From Consotaella aegiceratis (lineage in GTDB: Bacteria; Pseudomonadota; Alphaproteobacteria; Rhizobiales; Rhizobiaceae), in contig NZ_JAZHFT010000023.1 in NCBI RefSeq assembly GCF_036541425.1, positions 1 through 64,000 of the forward strand: a stretch of DNA of 64,000 nucleotides. The letters run 5' to 3'. The notes below the pieces were generated by a model. The model worked only from the letters and a program-made list of their open reading frames with translations, made no database searches and was not told where the DNA came from. The stretch's first letter is position 1, and each line of letters opens with the position of its first letter. This document shows, one piece after another, positions 56,023 through 64,000 of this stretch. The position numbers and the translations under genes are program-made.

Positions 56023-56647
56023 TGTCGCTGCGACCCATCACAAGGGCCTCTACATCTTCACCCGCTTCGAGCGGTTCTGGCACTGGTGCCAGGCGGCGCT
56101 GATCATCTTCCTGCTGCTGACCGGATTCGAGATCCACGGCTACTGGACGTTGTTCGGCTTCGCCAACGCGCTCGACTACCACGTGATCGCCGCTTTCTCG
56201 CTTGTCGTCCTCTGGGCCTTCGCGATCTTCTGGCACATGGTGACCGGCCAGTGGCGGCACTATGTGCCGACCACCGACAAGATGTGGACGATGATCACCT
56301 TCTATGCCTTCGGCATCTTCATCGGCGCGCCCCATCCCTTCCGGCCAAGCGTCAAGCGCAAGCACAACCCGCTGCAGGCCATGGCCTATTTCGGCTTCAA
56401 GGTGGCCATGGCGCCGGCGATCTGGATCTCCGGCCTCATCATGTGGATCTACGGCCTGTTTCCCGACATCTATCCCGGCGAACTGCCGATCCTGTGGGTC
56501 AACGCGATCCATGTCGCGGCCGCCTTCCTGATCGCGGCCTTCCTGATCGCCCATCTCTATCTGATCACCACCGGCGAGACGGTCACCGCCCAGATCAAGG
56601 CGATGATCACCGGCTGGGACCCGCACGGCGAGGCGCGCGAGGACTGA
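56015..56647 (+). CDS. Membrane cytochrome b (b561/b6-like)
   Basis: 210 residues, four to five membrane helices. FTRFERFWHWCQAALIIFLLLTGFEIHG has the first heme-b His, FALDYHVIAAF-type and AIFWHMVTGQWRHY carry more, and NAIHVAAAFLIAAFLIAHLYLITTGET the last pair, as in formate-dehydrogenase gamma-like subunits. It would exchange electrons between the quinol pool and the periplasmic multiheme proteins. The start lies inside the previous gene (ATG at 56015), implying translational coupling. A strong terminator follows 29 bases downstream. Confidence 0.85.
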   Translation: MADVAATHHKGLYIFTRFERFWHWCQAALIIFLLLTGFEIHGYWTLFGFANALDYHVIAAFSLVVLWAFAIFWHMVTGQWRHYVPTTDKMWTMITFYAFGIFIGAPHPFRPSVKRKHNPLQAMAYFGFKVAMAPAIWISGLIMWIYGLFPDIYPGELPILWVNAIHVAAAFLIAAFLIAHLYLITTGETVTAQIKAMITGWDPHGEARED

Positions 56648-56676
56648 GCGTTCTCCTGCCGGCCTGACACGATCGC

Positions 56677-56711
56677 AACGGCCGAGGATCGATCCTCGGC
56701 CGTTTTGTTTT
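56677..56711 (+). terminator. Rho-independent terminator of the multiheme operon
   Basis: AACGGCCGAGGATC and GATCCTCGGCCGTT form a 28-base perfect palindrome followed by TTGTTTT. The clearest terminator in the window, 29 bases after the cytochrome b stop. Confidence 0.88.
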
Positions 56712-56822
56712 GGCCGATCGTTTTGCTCGGGATGCTATAAGCGACCGAATCCGAAGCGGTTCGCCGGCCGTGACCGACCGTGGGCGGCCTTCGGCGGCAT
56801 CGGGCAAGACATGGAGGGCGAC

Positions 56823-57968
56823 ATGGCGCTCGACCACGACGATCTGGCGGAGCTCACCGCATGGCGACATGCGCTCCACCAGCGACCGGATCTCTCCGGC
56901 GAGGAGGAAGCCACCGCACGCGCGGTCGAGTCCTTTCTGGCGCCGACAGGGCCGGACCGCCTGCTGAAAGACCTCGGCGGCCATGGCTTGGCTGCAATCT
57001 ACAATGGGGTCGAAAGCGGGCCGACGGTCATGCTGCGCGCCGAACTCGACGCCCTGCCGATCCACGAGATCGGCGACGCGCCCTACCGCTCGCAGACGGA
57101 CGGCAAGGGTCATCTCTGCGGTCACGACGGCCATATGGCGATCCTCGCCGGCGTGGCGCGCGAACTGGCCAGGCGAAGGCCCGGCCAGGGCCGCGTCGTG
57201 CTCCTGTTCCAGCCGGCCGAAGAGACCGGCGCCGGAGCGGCGGCCGTGCTCACCGACCCACGCTTTGCCGAAATCGCCCCCGACTACGCCTTCGCCCTTC
57301 ATAATCTGCCCGGCCTGCCGCTCGGCGAGGTGGCGCTGAAGGACGGCCCGGTCAATTGCGCCTCGCGCGGGCTGCGCGTGGACCTGTCCGGCCGCACGGC
57401 CCACGCTTCGATGCCCGAAACCGGCCGCTCGCCGATGGCCGCCGTCGCTCATCTGATGCCGGCGCTGACGGGGCTCGGCGTGGGCGGAACGCTCTCGGAC
57501 GATTTCGCGCTGGTGACCGTGACCCATGCCGTCATGGGCGAGCCGTGCTTCGGCGTCGCGCCGGGCCATGCAGAAATCTGGGCGACGCTGCGCACGATGC
57601 GCGACGCGCGCATGTCCCCGCTCGTCGAAACGGCCGAATGGGTGACGCGGCATCTGGCCGAAACGAACGGCCTCGACTGGTCCGTGTCCTATCACGACGT
57701 GTTCCGCCACTGCGAAAACGATCCGGACGCTGTCGGCCATCTGCGGGGCGCGCTCGACGCCGTCGGTGTCCCGCACAAACCGGGAGAGCCGATGCGCGCA
57801 TCGGAGGATTTCGGACGGTTTCGCGACGTCGCAAAAACCGCCATGCTGTTTCTGGGCGCCGGCACGGACCACCCCAGCCTGCACAATCCGGACTACGATT
57901 TTCCGGACGCGCTCATTCCCGTGGGCGCACGGATCTTCGAGCGCGTGGTGCGCGATCTCCTGGGCTGA
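56823..57968 (+). CDS. M20D-family amidohydrolase
   Basis: 381 residues, two-domain metallopeptidase of the hippurate hydrolase/IAA-amino acid hydrolase group. ELTAWRHALHQRPDLSGEE start, RAELDALPI, KGHLCGHDGHMAILAG (metal ligands), LLFQPAEETGAGA, and RTAHASMPETGRSPM of the dimerisation domain. It removes acyl groups from amino acids. GGAGGG five bases before ATG at 56823 decides between two close starts. It converges with the carbamoylase gene 37 bases downstream. Confidence 0.9.
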   Translation: MALDHDDLAELTAWRHALHQRPDLSGEEEATARAVESFLAPTGPDRLLKDLGGHGLAAIYNGVESGPTVMLRAELDALPIHEIGDAPYRSQTDGKGHLCGHDGHMAILAGVARELARRRPGQGRVVLLFQPAEETGAGAAAVLTDPRFAEIAPDYAFALHNLPGLPLGEVALKDGPVNCASRGLRVDLSGRTAHASMPETGRSPMAAVAHLMPALTGLGVGGTLSDDFALVTVTHAVMGEPCFGVAPGHAEIWATLRTMRDARMSPLVETAEWVTRHLAETNGLDWSVSYHDVFRHCENDPDAVGHLRGALDAVGVPHKPGEPMRASEDFGRFRDVAKTAMLFLGAGTDHPSLHNPDYDFPDALIPVGARIFERVVRDLLG

Positions 57969-58005
57969 CGGCCGGGGCCGTCCCGACGGCCTGGCGTTGC
58001 GCCCC

Positions 58006-58920
58006 CTACTTCGAACCGGGTGCCGTCAGCGCCGTATAGATCTCCGGCCTGCGGTGGAGAGCGAAGTTGAAGACGTTGTCGCGGATCTCGCTGCAGCGGT
58101 CGAGGTCGCAATCGGCGACGATCAGCTCGTCGCCCAGCGTTCCGGCCATGGCGACGATCTCGCCGGTGGGCGCGACGATGCAGCTTTGGCCGATCAGGTC
58201 GCAGCCTTCCTCCTTGCCCGCCTTGGCGACGCCCACCACCCACAGGCCGTTGGCATAGGCGCCCGCCTGGAGCGACAGGTGGTTGTGGAAGTCCTGCAGA
58301 TGGTCGTGCTCGGGCGCCGGAGGGTAATGCACCGGCGTGTTGTAGCCGATGGCGATCAGCTCGGCGCCGCGCAGCGCCACCTCGCGATAGGTCTCCGGCC
58401 AGCGGCGGTCGTTGCAGATCGCCAGCGACAGCGTACCGCCGAACGCCTCGCACACCGAGAACGGCTCGGGTCCGGGCTCGAAATAGCGCTTTTCCAGATG
58501 CTGGAACGGCCGCCACGGCTCATGTTCGGGGTGGCCCGGCAGATGGATCTTGCGATAACGGAGCACGATCTCGCCGCTCGCATCGACGATGATCGAGGTG
58601 TTGTAGTGGTGTCCATCGGGAGTGAGTTCGGCATAGCCGAGAATGAATCCGACCTTCAGCGCCTTGGCCCGCTCGAACAGCGGCTGCGTCGCCCCATTGG
58701 GCATCTCGGTCTCGAAGAATCGGTCGATCTCGGCCTGATCCTCCATGAACCAGCGCGGAAAGAAGGTGGTGAGCGCCAGCTCGGGAAAGACGACGAGCCC
58801 GACGCCGCGCGCGGCCGCCTTGTCCATGAGCGCGATCATCCGCTCCACCACCGCCTCGCGCGGCTCGATGCGGGCGATCGGGCCGAGCTGGGCAGCCCCG
58901 ACGGTGAGAATACGCGACAT
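58006..58920 (-). CDS. N-carbamoyl-D-amino-acid hydrolase
   Basis: 304 residues, the same length as the Agrobacterium enzyme and strongly alike along its length (FPELALTTFFPRW, YRKIHLPGHPEHE, FQHLEKRYFEPG, ICNDRRWPETYR, EEGC and SCIVAPTGEIVA). The nitrilase triad is Glu47, Lys124, Cys169. It hydrolyses N-carbamoyl-D-amino acids to amino acid, CO2 and ammonia. The start lies two bases after the stop of the L-carbamoylase-type gene, forming a three-gene leftward operon with the ammonia-lyase. Confidence 0.92.
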   Translation of the reverse strand: MSRILTVGAAQLGPIARIEPREAVVERMIALMDKAAARGVGLVVFPELALTTFFPRWFMEDQAEIDRFFETEMPNGATQPLFERAKALKVGFILGYAELTPDGHHYNTSIIVDASGEIVLRYRKIHLPGHPEHEPWRPFQHLEKRYFEPGPEPFSVCEAFGGTLSLAICNDRRWPETYREVALRGAELIAIGYNTPVHYPPAPEHDHLQDFHNHLSLQAGAYANGLWVVGVAKAGKEEGCDLIGQSCIVAPTGEIVAMAGTLGDELIVADCDLDRCSEIRDNVFNFALHRRPEIYTALTAPGSK

Positions 58921-58922
58921 CG

Positions 58923-60179
58923 TCAGCGGTCTCCCTGTTTGCCGCCGGCGGCCTGTTTCAGCGTCAGCTGCAGCAGCACGTTGACGCCGTTCACCAGATC
59001 GGCCGGCTTGGTGTATTCGGTGACATTGTGGCTGATGCCGTCGACGCAAGGCACGAAGATCATCGCCGCCGGAGCGATGCGAGCGATCATCTGGGCGTCG
59101 TGGCCGGCGCCGGAATAAAGCCGCTTCGTCGACAGGCCCAAGGCATGAGCCTCGGCCTCAACGGCGTCGACCAGTTCGGGCGCGAAGGCCACTGGTTCGA
59201 ACCTAGCCAGCGTGCGGCGATCGACGGTCACGCGCGCCTTTTCCACAACGCTCTCGATGCACTCGGCCAGCCGAGCCTCGGCCTGCTGCAACAGCGTCTC
59301 GTCCGGATTGCGCAGATCGACGGTCATCACAGCCTTCTCGGCGACGACATTGACCAGGTTGGGCGACAGCGTCAACGCACCGACGGTCCCGACCTGCCCG
59401 GAGCCGATCTCGCGGGCGATCTTGTCCACGTTGCCGGCGATCAGGGCGGCGGCAAGACCGGCATCGTGGCGCAGGTGGAGGGGCGTCGTGCCGGCATGGG
59501 CGCTGCGACCGGTGATCGTCAGCTCGCTCCACGAGATGCCCTGAACGCCGGCGACGACGCCGATCTCGATGCCTTCGGCCTCGAGGATCGGCCCCTGCTC
59601 GATGTGAAGCTCGAAATAGGCCGCGATCTCCAGCGGTCCCTGGTCCTCTCCCGCATAGCCGATGCGCGTCAGTTCGTCGCCCAGGCGCCGGCCGTCGATG
59701 CTGACGGTATCGAGCGCTTCGGCGAGCGACAGTCCGCCCACATGGACGAGGCTGCCGAGCATGTCGGGGGCGAAGCGCGCGCCTTCCTCGTTGGTGAAGG
59801 CGGCCACCGTGATCGGACGTTCGGTCTCGACGCCCGCCTCGTTCAGCGCCGCGACCACCTCGAGCCCGCCCAGAACACCGAGCGTTCCGTCGTAGAGACC
59901 ACCGGTGGCGACGCTGTCGATATGCGAGCCGAGCATCACGCACGGGCCGGCCGTTCGCCCGGCCCGTGTGCCGAAGATGTTGCCGATCGGATCGACCGAG
60001 ACCGCGAGATCGAGCTCGCGCATCTGCGCGACCAGCTTATCTCGCCCGACCTTGTCGGCATTGGTGAGCGCCAGCCGACAGACCCCGCCGCCTTCCAGGG
60101 CGCCGATCGTGCCGAAATCGGCAATGCGGTCCAACAGGCGGTTCTGATCGACCGCAACGGTTTTCACGGGAGCGTTCAT
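58923..60179 (-). CDS. N-carbamoyl-L-amino-acid hydrolase/allantoate amidohydrolase family
   Basis: 418 residues, M20 metallohydrolase. GSHIDSVATGGLYDGTLGVLGGLEVV (metal ligands), TNEEGARFAPDMLGS, ELHIEQGPILEAEG and GRSAHAGTTPLHLRHDA match the HydC/beta-ureidopropionase/AllC group. It cleaves ureido groups; whether the substrate is N-carbamoyl amino acid, allantoate or ureidopropionate cannot be read from sequence. Its start overlaps the dpaL-like stop (ATGA). Confidence 0.88.
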   Translation of the reverse strand: MNAPVKTVAVDQNRLLDRIADFGTIGALEGGGVCRLALTNADKVGRDKLVAQMRELDLAVSVDPIGNIFGTRAGRTAGPCVMLGSHIDSVATGGLYDGTLGVLGGLEVVAALNEAGVETERPITVAAFTNEEGARFAPDMLGSLVHVGGLSLAEALDTVSIDGRRLGDELTRIGYAGEDQGPLEIAAYFELHIEQGPILEAEGIEIGVVAGVQGISWSELTITGRSAHAGTTPLHLRHDAGLAAALIAGNVDKIAREIGSGQVGTVGALTLSPNLVNVVAEKAVMTVDLRNPDETLLQQAEARLAECIESVVEKARVTVDRRTLARFEPVAFAPELVDAVEAEAHALGLSTKRLYSGAGHDAQMIARIAPAAMIFVPCVDGISHNVTEYTKPADLVNGVNVLLQLTLKQAAGGKQGDR

Positions 60180-61396
60180 GATCCAGCGTCCACTTGCCTC
60201 GCAGAGGTTCCGACGATCTGCCGGTAGAGGTCGGGATCGGTGTCCCCCTCACTCCCGATGACGAGCACCCGGCTGGTCGGCGTCAAGCCAATCTCTTCTC
60301 TCCAATCGGGGTGTTCGGCAAGCACCAGAAGTCCGGCGAGGCCGGCCACGCCGCTTTCGCCGCCGACGATCTTCGCCCCGGCCTCACCGGAGGCGAGAAG
60401 CCGCATGGTGGCCGCTGCGGCCTCGTCGGGAATGGCCATGAACGCCGAGACCCCTTCAGCCAGGATCGGCCAGGCGATCAGCGACGGTTCGCCACAGGCC
60501 AGGCCCGCCATGATCGTATCGAGATCGCCGTGGACTGTCTTCGGCTCGCCGGCCTCGTTGGAGGCGAGCAGGCAGGCCGCCTGATGCGGCTCCACCACCA
60601 CGACGGTCGGCGCATCCTCGCCGAAGGCTTCCCAGAGATGCGCGGTCACCGCCGCCGCCAGCCCGCCGACGCCGCCCTGCAGGAAGACATGGCTCGGCCT
60701 CAGGCCCTGCAGCTGGTGGATCGCCTCCTCGGCCATCACGCTATAGCCTTGCATGACATTCTTCGGCACCTGGGTATAGCCGGGATAGGAGGTATCGGAG
60801 ACGACCATCCAGCCATTCTTCAGCGCCTGGGCGTCCGCCTCGCGCACGGAATCGTCGTAGTTGCCCTTGGTGCGGACGACCTTCGCGCCGTAGCGCGCAA
60901 TGGCCTCCGCCCGTTGCTCGGACACCGTGGCATGAACGAAGATGACGCACTGGCAGCCGAACAGCGAAGCGCCCCAGGCTACCGATCGGCCATGATTGCC
61001 GTCGGTCGCGCAGGTCACCGTCACCTTCCCGACGATATCGGCATAGCGGCCGTCGAGAAGGTCGGCCGTCGACGGGCTGAGGCCGCGCTCGGCCTCGATC
61101 GTTTCGGCAAGCAGCCGAAACACCGCATAGGCGCCGCCCAAAGCCTTGAAGCTGCCGAGACCGAAGCGTCCCGCTTCATACTTGTAATGAATGCCGGCGA
61201 TGCCGAGGCGCGCCGCCAGATCGGCAAGCGGCACCAGCGGCGTCGGCTGATAGCCGCGCCAGGCCGAGATCTGCTCCAGAGCTTGGCCGGCCGCTTCATG
61301 GCTCAGGACCGCCTTGAACCGCTCGGGATAGGCCTGCCGCGAAAAGCGCGGGTTGCGGCTGAAAACAGCGTCGAAAGCGGCGTAGTCGACTGACAT
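60176..61396 (-). CDS. dpaL: 2,3-diaminopropionate ammonia-lyase (YgeX/DpaL)
   Basis: 406 residues, PLP enzyme of the fold-type II family. YKYEAGRFGLGSFKALGGAYAV has the PLP Lys84; TCATDGNHGRSVAWGA, LQGGVGGLAAAVTAHLW and GSEGDTDPDLY match YgeX. It converts D- or L-2,3-diaminopropionate to pyruvate and ammonia. First gene of the leftward unit; it diverges from the ygfK-like gene across a 433-base promoter region. In E. coli ygeX lies in the yge-ygf-xdhD locus. Confidence 0.9.
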   Translation of the reverse strand: MSVDYAAFDAVFSRNPRFSRQAYPERFKAVLSHEAAGQALEQISAWRGYQPTPLVPLADLAARLGIAGIHYKYEAGRFGLGSFKALGGAYAVFRLLAETIEAERGLSPSTADLLDGRYADIVGKVTVTCATDGNHGRSVAWGASLFGCQCVIFVHATVSEQRAEAIARYGAKVVRTKGNYDDSVREADAQALKNGWMVVSDTSYPGYTQVPKNVMQGYSVMAEEAIHQLQGLRPSHVFLQGGVGGLAAAVTAHLWEAFGEDAPTVVVVEPHQAACLLASNEAGEPKTVHGDLDTIMAGLACGEPSLIAWPILAEGVSAFMAIPDEAAAATMRLLASGEAGAKIVGGESGVAGLAGLLVLAEHPDWREEIGLTPTSRVLVIGSEGDTDPDLYRQIVGTSARQVDAGS

Positions 61397-61829
61397 GGAG
61401 GGCGACTCCTGAGGGAGCGAAAGACGCGCGAAAAGGATCGGCCGCGCAAAGGACGCCGCCTATGAAAAGTATTTTTCGCCAATTGTCCAGCATGAAAAAT
61501 AGGCACTTTTTGCGCCTCGAACAGCGAACGAAGTCCGGCCAGCCGTCGCTGTCGCCATGGCCGCCGAGTGACGGTAACGTCAAAAATGCGGTGGCGAACA
61601 GCCATCTGCCAGTGAAGTCGTCGCCAGGCGCCGTTGTGATCGCCCCAAATGCATCGGCACCAGTGGTGGTGCGAATCCGCCATCACAAGCGTATTGAAAT
61701 CTGATTTTCATGATGCGATAAATTTGCAAATCGGCTTTGCAAGATCGTTGGAGCCTCTCCGGTTGCCGAGCGCGCGCAATCGGTCTCAGATGACGCACGC
61801 AGTTCCCACCCGTCGCGCAAAGGCAGCCC
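61397..61829. promoter_or_regulatory. Divergent promoter region, dpaL and ygfK-like genes
   Basis: 433 bases with no gene. Candidate operators: a perfect AAATC-T-GATTT palindrome at 61697-61707, and a pair of TTTGCAA elements at 61723-61730 and 61736-61742, 13 bases apart. The middle is AT-rich. No regulator gene is adjacent in the window. Confidence 0.4.
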
Positions 61830-63866
61830 ATGACCGGCCTCACTCCACTCCCGCTTGGCGTTCTCGTCAACCGGCTGTTCCAAGAGTTGGAGGACAAGAA
61901 AGCCGTCTACGACCTGCGGCGTTCGCGCTTCTTCAAGCCCGATACGACGCTCGACCTGTCCGTCTCGATCCACGGGCAGGAGGCGTCGACCCCGTTCGGA
62001 CCGGCGGCGGGGCCGCACACCCAGCTGGCCCAGAATATCCTTCTATCCTGGCTCGCGGGCGGCCGCGTCATCGAGCTGAAGACGGTACAGATTCTCGACC
62101 AACTCGAGATCATGCGTCCCTGCATCGACATGGAGACCATCGGTTTCAACATCGAATGGTCGCAGGAGCTCACGCTCGAACAGTCGCTGGAAGAATACGT
62201 CAAGGCAGCGATGCTGATCGAAATGGCCAAATCGGCCGGTCTGGGTGGCGATGCTGCGGACACCGTGTTCGACCTGAGCGTCGGCTACGACCTCGCCGGG
62301 ATCAGCTCGCCGCGTGTGCGTGCCTTCATGGAGGGCCTGAAGGACGCGAGTGCCGTGATCGAGCGCTTGCGCCGCGAAATCCCGGACAGCCATGCTCACT
62401 TGCGCGAGCTCGTCTATCCGACGCAGATTTCCAAGACGGTGACGCTGTCGACCTTTCATGGTTGTCCGCCGCAGGAGATCGAGACGATCGCCGCTCATCT
62501 GATGCGGGAGGTCGGCCTCGACGTCGTCGTCAAGCTCAACCCGACGCTGCTCGGCGAGACGGACCTGAACGCCATCCTGCACGACCGGCTCGGCTATCAC
62601 GACCTCGAAGTTCCACGTGAAACGTTCGCCAAGGACGCCACCTGGGGGGAGATGGTGGGGATTGTGAAGCGGCTCGGCGATCTCGCCGATATCCTCGGCC
62701 GCGGCTTCGGGGTGAAGTTCACCAACACGCTGCTGGTGAAGAACCACCGTTCGTTCTTTCCGACGGACGCACGCGAGATGTACCTGTCCGGCGCGCCTCT
62801 CCATGTCCTGGCGATCGCGCTCGTCGATCGCTTTCGCTCGGAGTTCGGCGACCGCTTCCCGATCTCGTTTTCGGCCGGCATCGACGCCGGCAATTTCGCC
62901 GAGTCGGTCGCTCTCGGGCTGAAGCCGGTCAGCGTCTGCACCGACCTGCTCAAGCGCCGAGGCTATGCTCGCGCCTTCGACTATTTCAAGGCCCTGCAGG
63001 AGCGGATGAACGCGCTCGCCGTCGCTGATATCGACACCTACGTCGTCAAGGCGTTCGACCAGGGAGAGGCAGCCCTGGAAACGCTGGTGCTGCCCCCCGA
63101 AACGGCGGAAGCTTGCCGCGCCGCGATAGCGGACGGTGGCGACCTGCGCGCCGCCGCCGGCGATTCGTTCGACGACTGGGCGTCCGCAGCCCGCCGCCTC
63201 AACACCCGGATCTATGCCAAGAAGGTCCTCGCCGATCCCCGATACGGCGCGGACGCGACCGCTACGCCGCCGGAAAAAACCGACGCGGTGCTCGACTTGC
63301 TCGATTGCCAGACCTGCGATCGCTGCGTCTTCGTCTGCCCCAACGACGCGATCTTCCGCATCCCGCTGCCCAAGGCACCGATCCCGCAGGAGCGGCTGGT
63401 TCCGGTGGACTCGGGATGGCGCGTCGAGACGGCCGATGATCTCCCGGTCCGGCGCGAGCATCAGATCGGCATCTTTGCCGACGCCTGCAACGAATGCGGC
63501 AACTGCGACGTGATCTGTCCGGAAAAAGGCGCGCCATCGACGATCAAGCCGCAATTCTTCGGCAGCCTCGCGACCTGGAAGACAAGCCCGCATCGCGACG
63601 GTTTCGTCGTCGAGCGGCGGGCAGACGGCCTTCGCGTCCACGGGCGCTGGGCGGGCGACATCCTGACGCTCGACAGCAGCGACGAGGGCATGCTGCATTA
63701 TCGCGGACCAGGGTTCGACCTCACGATCGATCCCGCCGACCTCGAGAAAACGCAAGGGACGGCCGCCCAGCCGGTCGACCTCGGTCGCATGCGCATTCTC
63801 CATCGCCTGACCCAGGCGGTCATGGCCGATGACGCCGTCAACTACGTGAGCGCGGCCTTTCGATGA
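61830..63866 (+). CDS. YgfK-like iron-sulfur oxidoreductase, shortened
   Basis: 678 residues. The first 430 resemble a dihydroorotate-dehydrogenase-like barrel (PFGPAAGPHTQLAQNILLSWLAGGRVIELKT, VVVKLNPTLLGET, FSAGIDAGNFAESVALGLKPVSVCTDLLK). Two CxxCxxCxxxCP motifs follow, near 493 (CDRCVFVCP) and 556 (CGNCDVICP), for two 4Fe-4S clusters. E. coli YgfK is over 1,000 residues and includes a glutamate-synthase-like FAD/NADPH domain, absent here (no GxGxxG nucleotide motif). It is followed after 49 bases by a molybdenum-hydroxylase 2Fe-2S gene. Role inferred from context: electron transfer in reductive purine or pyrimidine catabolism. Confidence 0.8.
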   Translation: MTGLTPLPLGVLVNRLFQELEDKKAVYDLRRSRFFKPDTTLDLSVSIHGQEASTPFGPAAGPHTQLAQNILLSWLAGGRVIELKTVQILDQLEIMRPCIDMETIGFNIEWSQELTLEQSLEEYVKAAMLIEMAKSAGLGGDAADTVFDLSVGYDLAGISSPRVRAFMEGLKDASAVIERLRREIPDSHAHLRELVYPTQISKTVTLSTFHGCPPQEIETIAAHLMREVGLDVVVKLNPTLLGETDLNAILHDRLGYHDLEVPRETFAKDATWGEMVGIVKRLGDLADILGRGFGVKFTNTLLVKNHRSFFPTDAREMYLSGAPLHVLAIALVDRFRSEFGDRFPISFSAGIDAGNFAESVALGLKPVSVCTDLLKRRGYARAFDYFKALQERMNALAVADIDTYVVKAFDQGEAALETLVLPPETAEACRAAIADGGDLRAAAGDSFDDWASAARRLNTRIYAKKVLADPRYGADATATPPEKTDAVLDLLDCQTCDRCVFVCPNDAIFRIPLPKAPIPQERLVPVDSGWRVETADDLPVRREHQIGIFADACNECGNCDVICPEKGAPSTIKPQFFGSLATWKTSPHRDGFVVERRADGLRVHGRWAGDILTLDSSDEGMLHYRGPGFDLTIDPADLEKTQGTAAQPVDLGRMRILHRLTQAVMADDAVNYVSAAFR

Positions 63867-63915
63867 CACAGGCACGCCAGACCGCCAGGAAGGCCATTCG
63901 GGGCGAACGACAAAG

Positions 63916-64000
63916 ATGAACACGATCACCCTTCGCCTGAACGGCACCGAGCACACGATCGAGACCGAGCCCGACGAAACGCTCCTCGACGTTCTGCGGG
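63916..64000 (+). CDS. Xanthine dehydrogenase-family 2Fe-2S subunit, N-terminus only
   Basis: 28 codons before the window ends. TITLRLNGTEHTIETEPDETLLDVLR is the usual opening of the small [2Fe-2S] subunit or N-terminal domain of molybdenum hydroxylases (NG, then ETLLDVLR before the cluster cysteines). It fits the XdhD-type enzyme of ygfK loci, but the cluster and cofactor domains are outside the window. Confidence 0.72.
   Translation, partial: MNTITLRLNGTEHTIETEPDETLLDVLR

Noticed and set aside
59191..59215. GGTTCGAA sequence suggestive of a tRNA T-arm
   Set aside because: It lies inside a conserved hydrolase gene and no cloverleaf can be drawn around it.
62043..63956. 637-codon frame opposite the ygfK-like gene
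   Set aside because: Antisense shadow; the plus-strand frame has two iron-sulfur motifs and a barrel signature.

Overview
The window looks like a chromosomal segment of a high-GC alphaproteobacterium, most likely of the order Hyphomicrobiales (Rhizobiales). Pointers are a BA14K-family antigen, a ChvE-GguA-GguB type sugar transporter, a ClpS2-type adaptor, an HWE-family histidine kinase, a LexA operator of the alphaproteobacterial GAAC-N7-GAAC type, and the intergenic palindrome common in rhizobia. I cannot name the genus. I recognised no rRNA, tRNA or CRISPR array. The only mobile-element trace is the last 23 codons of a transposase at the left edge.

Layout. 1-2.8 kb: insertion-sequence end, BA14K protein, an apparently SOS-regulated radical SAM DNA-metabolism protein, a methyltransferase. 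2.9-4.8 kb: two tandem paralogues resembling RquA, the rhodoquinone-forming enzyme. 5.4-14.8 kb: DUF2188 protein, DUF900 lipoprotein hydrolase, metH, an IsdG-type heme-degrading monooxygenase, a nucleotidyltransferase and a chemoreceptor. 14.9-19.9 kb: SGNH hydrolase, DcuC-type C4-dicarboxylate carrier, alpha/beta hydrolase, divergent LysR regulator, methyltransferase. 19.9-24.9 kb: SMP-30 lactonase plus a complete sugar ABC transporter. 25.5-35.2 kb: GFA protein, pncB, HWE kinase, 3-hydroxyisobutyryl-CoA hydrolase, rpe, fbp, HerA-like ATPase, CaiB-type CoA transferase. 35.5-41.5 kb: cyanide-insensitive type cytochrome bd with a tiny third subunit, a DUF4130-UdgX fusion, a small sulfur module, clpS2. 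41.8-52.6 kb: a DapA-family enzyme and a leftward Tad/Cpa pilus locus interrupted by an inverted GNAT gene. 52.9-56.7 kb: a three-gene multiheme cytochrome operon ending in a strong terminator. 56.8-64 kb: M20 amidohydrolase, then a divergent locus resembling the E. coli ygeX-ygfK-xdhD purine/urate region.

How the parts fit. Several pieces suit a respiratory chain for low oxygen: RquA-like enzymes (rhodoquinone), DcuC (C4-dicarboxylates), a CIO-type bd oxidase, and an octaheme tetrathionate reductase (OTR) family cytochrome with nine heme motifs, paired with a pentaheme cytochrome and a membrane cytochrome b. No fumarate reductase lies in the window, so linking these is inference. The right end combines diaminopropionate ammonia-lyase, two N-carbamoyl amino acid hydrolases, a shortened YgfK-like iron-sulfur protein and the start of a molybdenum hydroxylase 2Fe-2S subunit. 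This suggests reductive purine or hydantoin catabolism. The strongest candidates for undescribed biology are the cytochrome operon, the tandem RquA-like pair and the purine-type locus.
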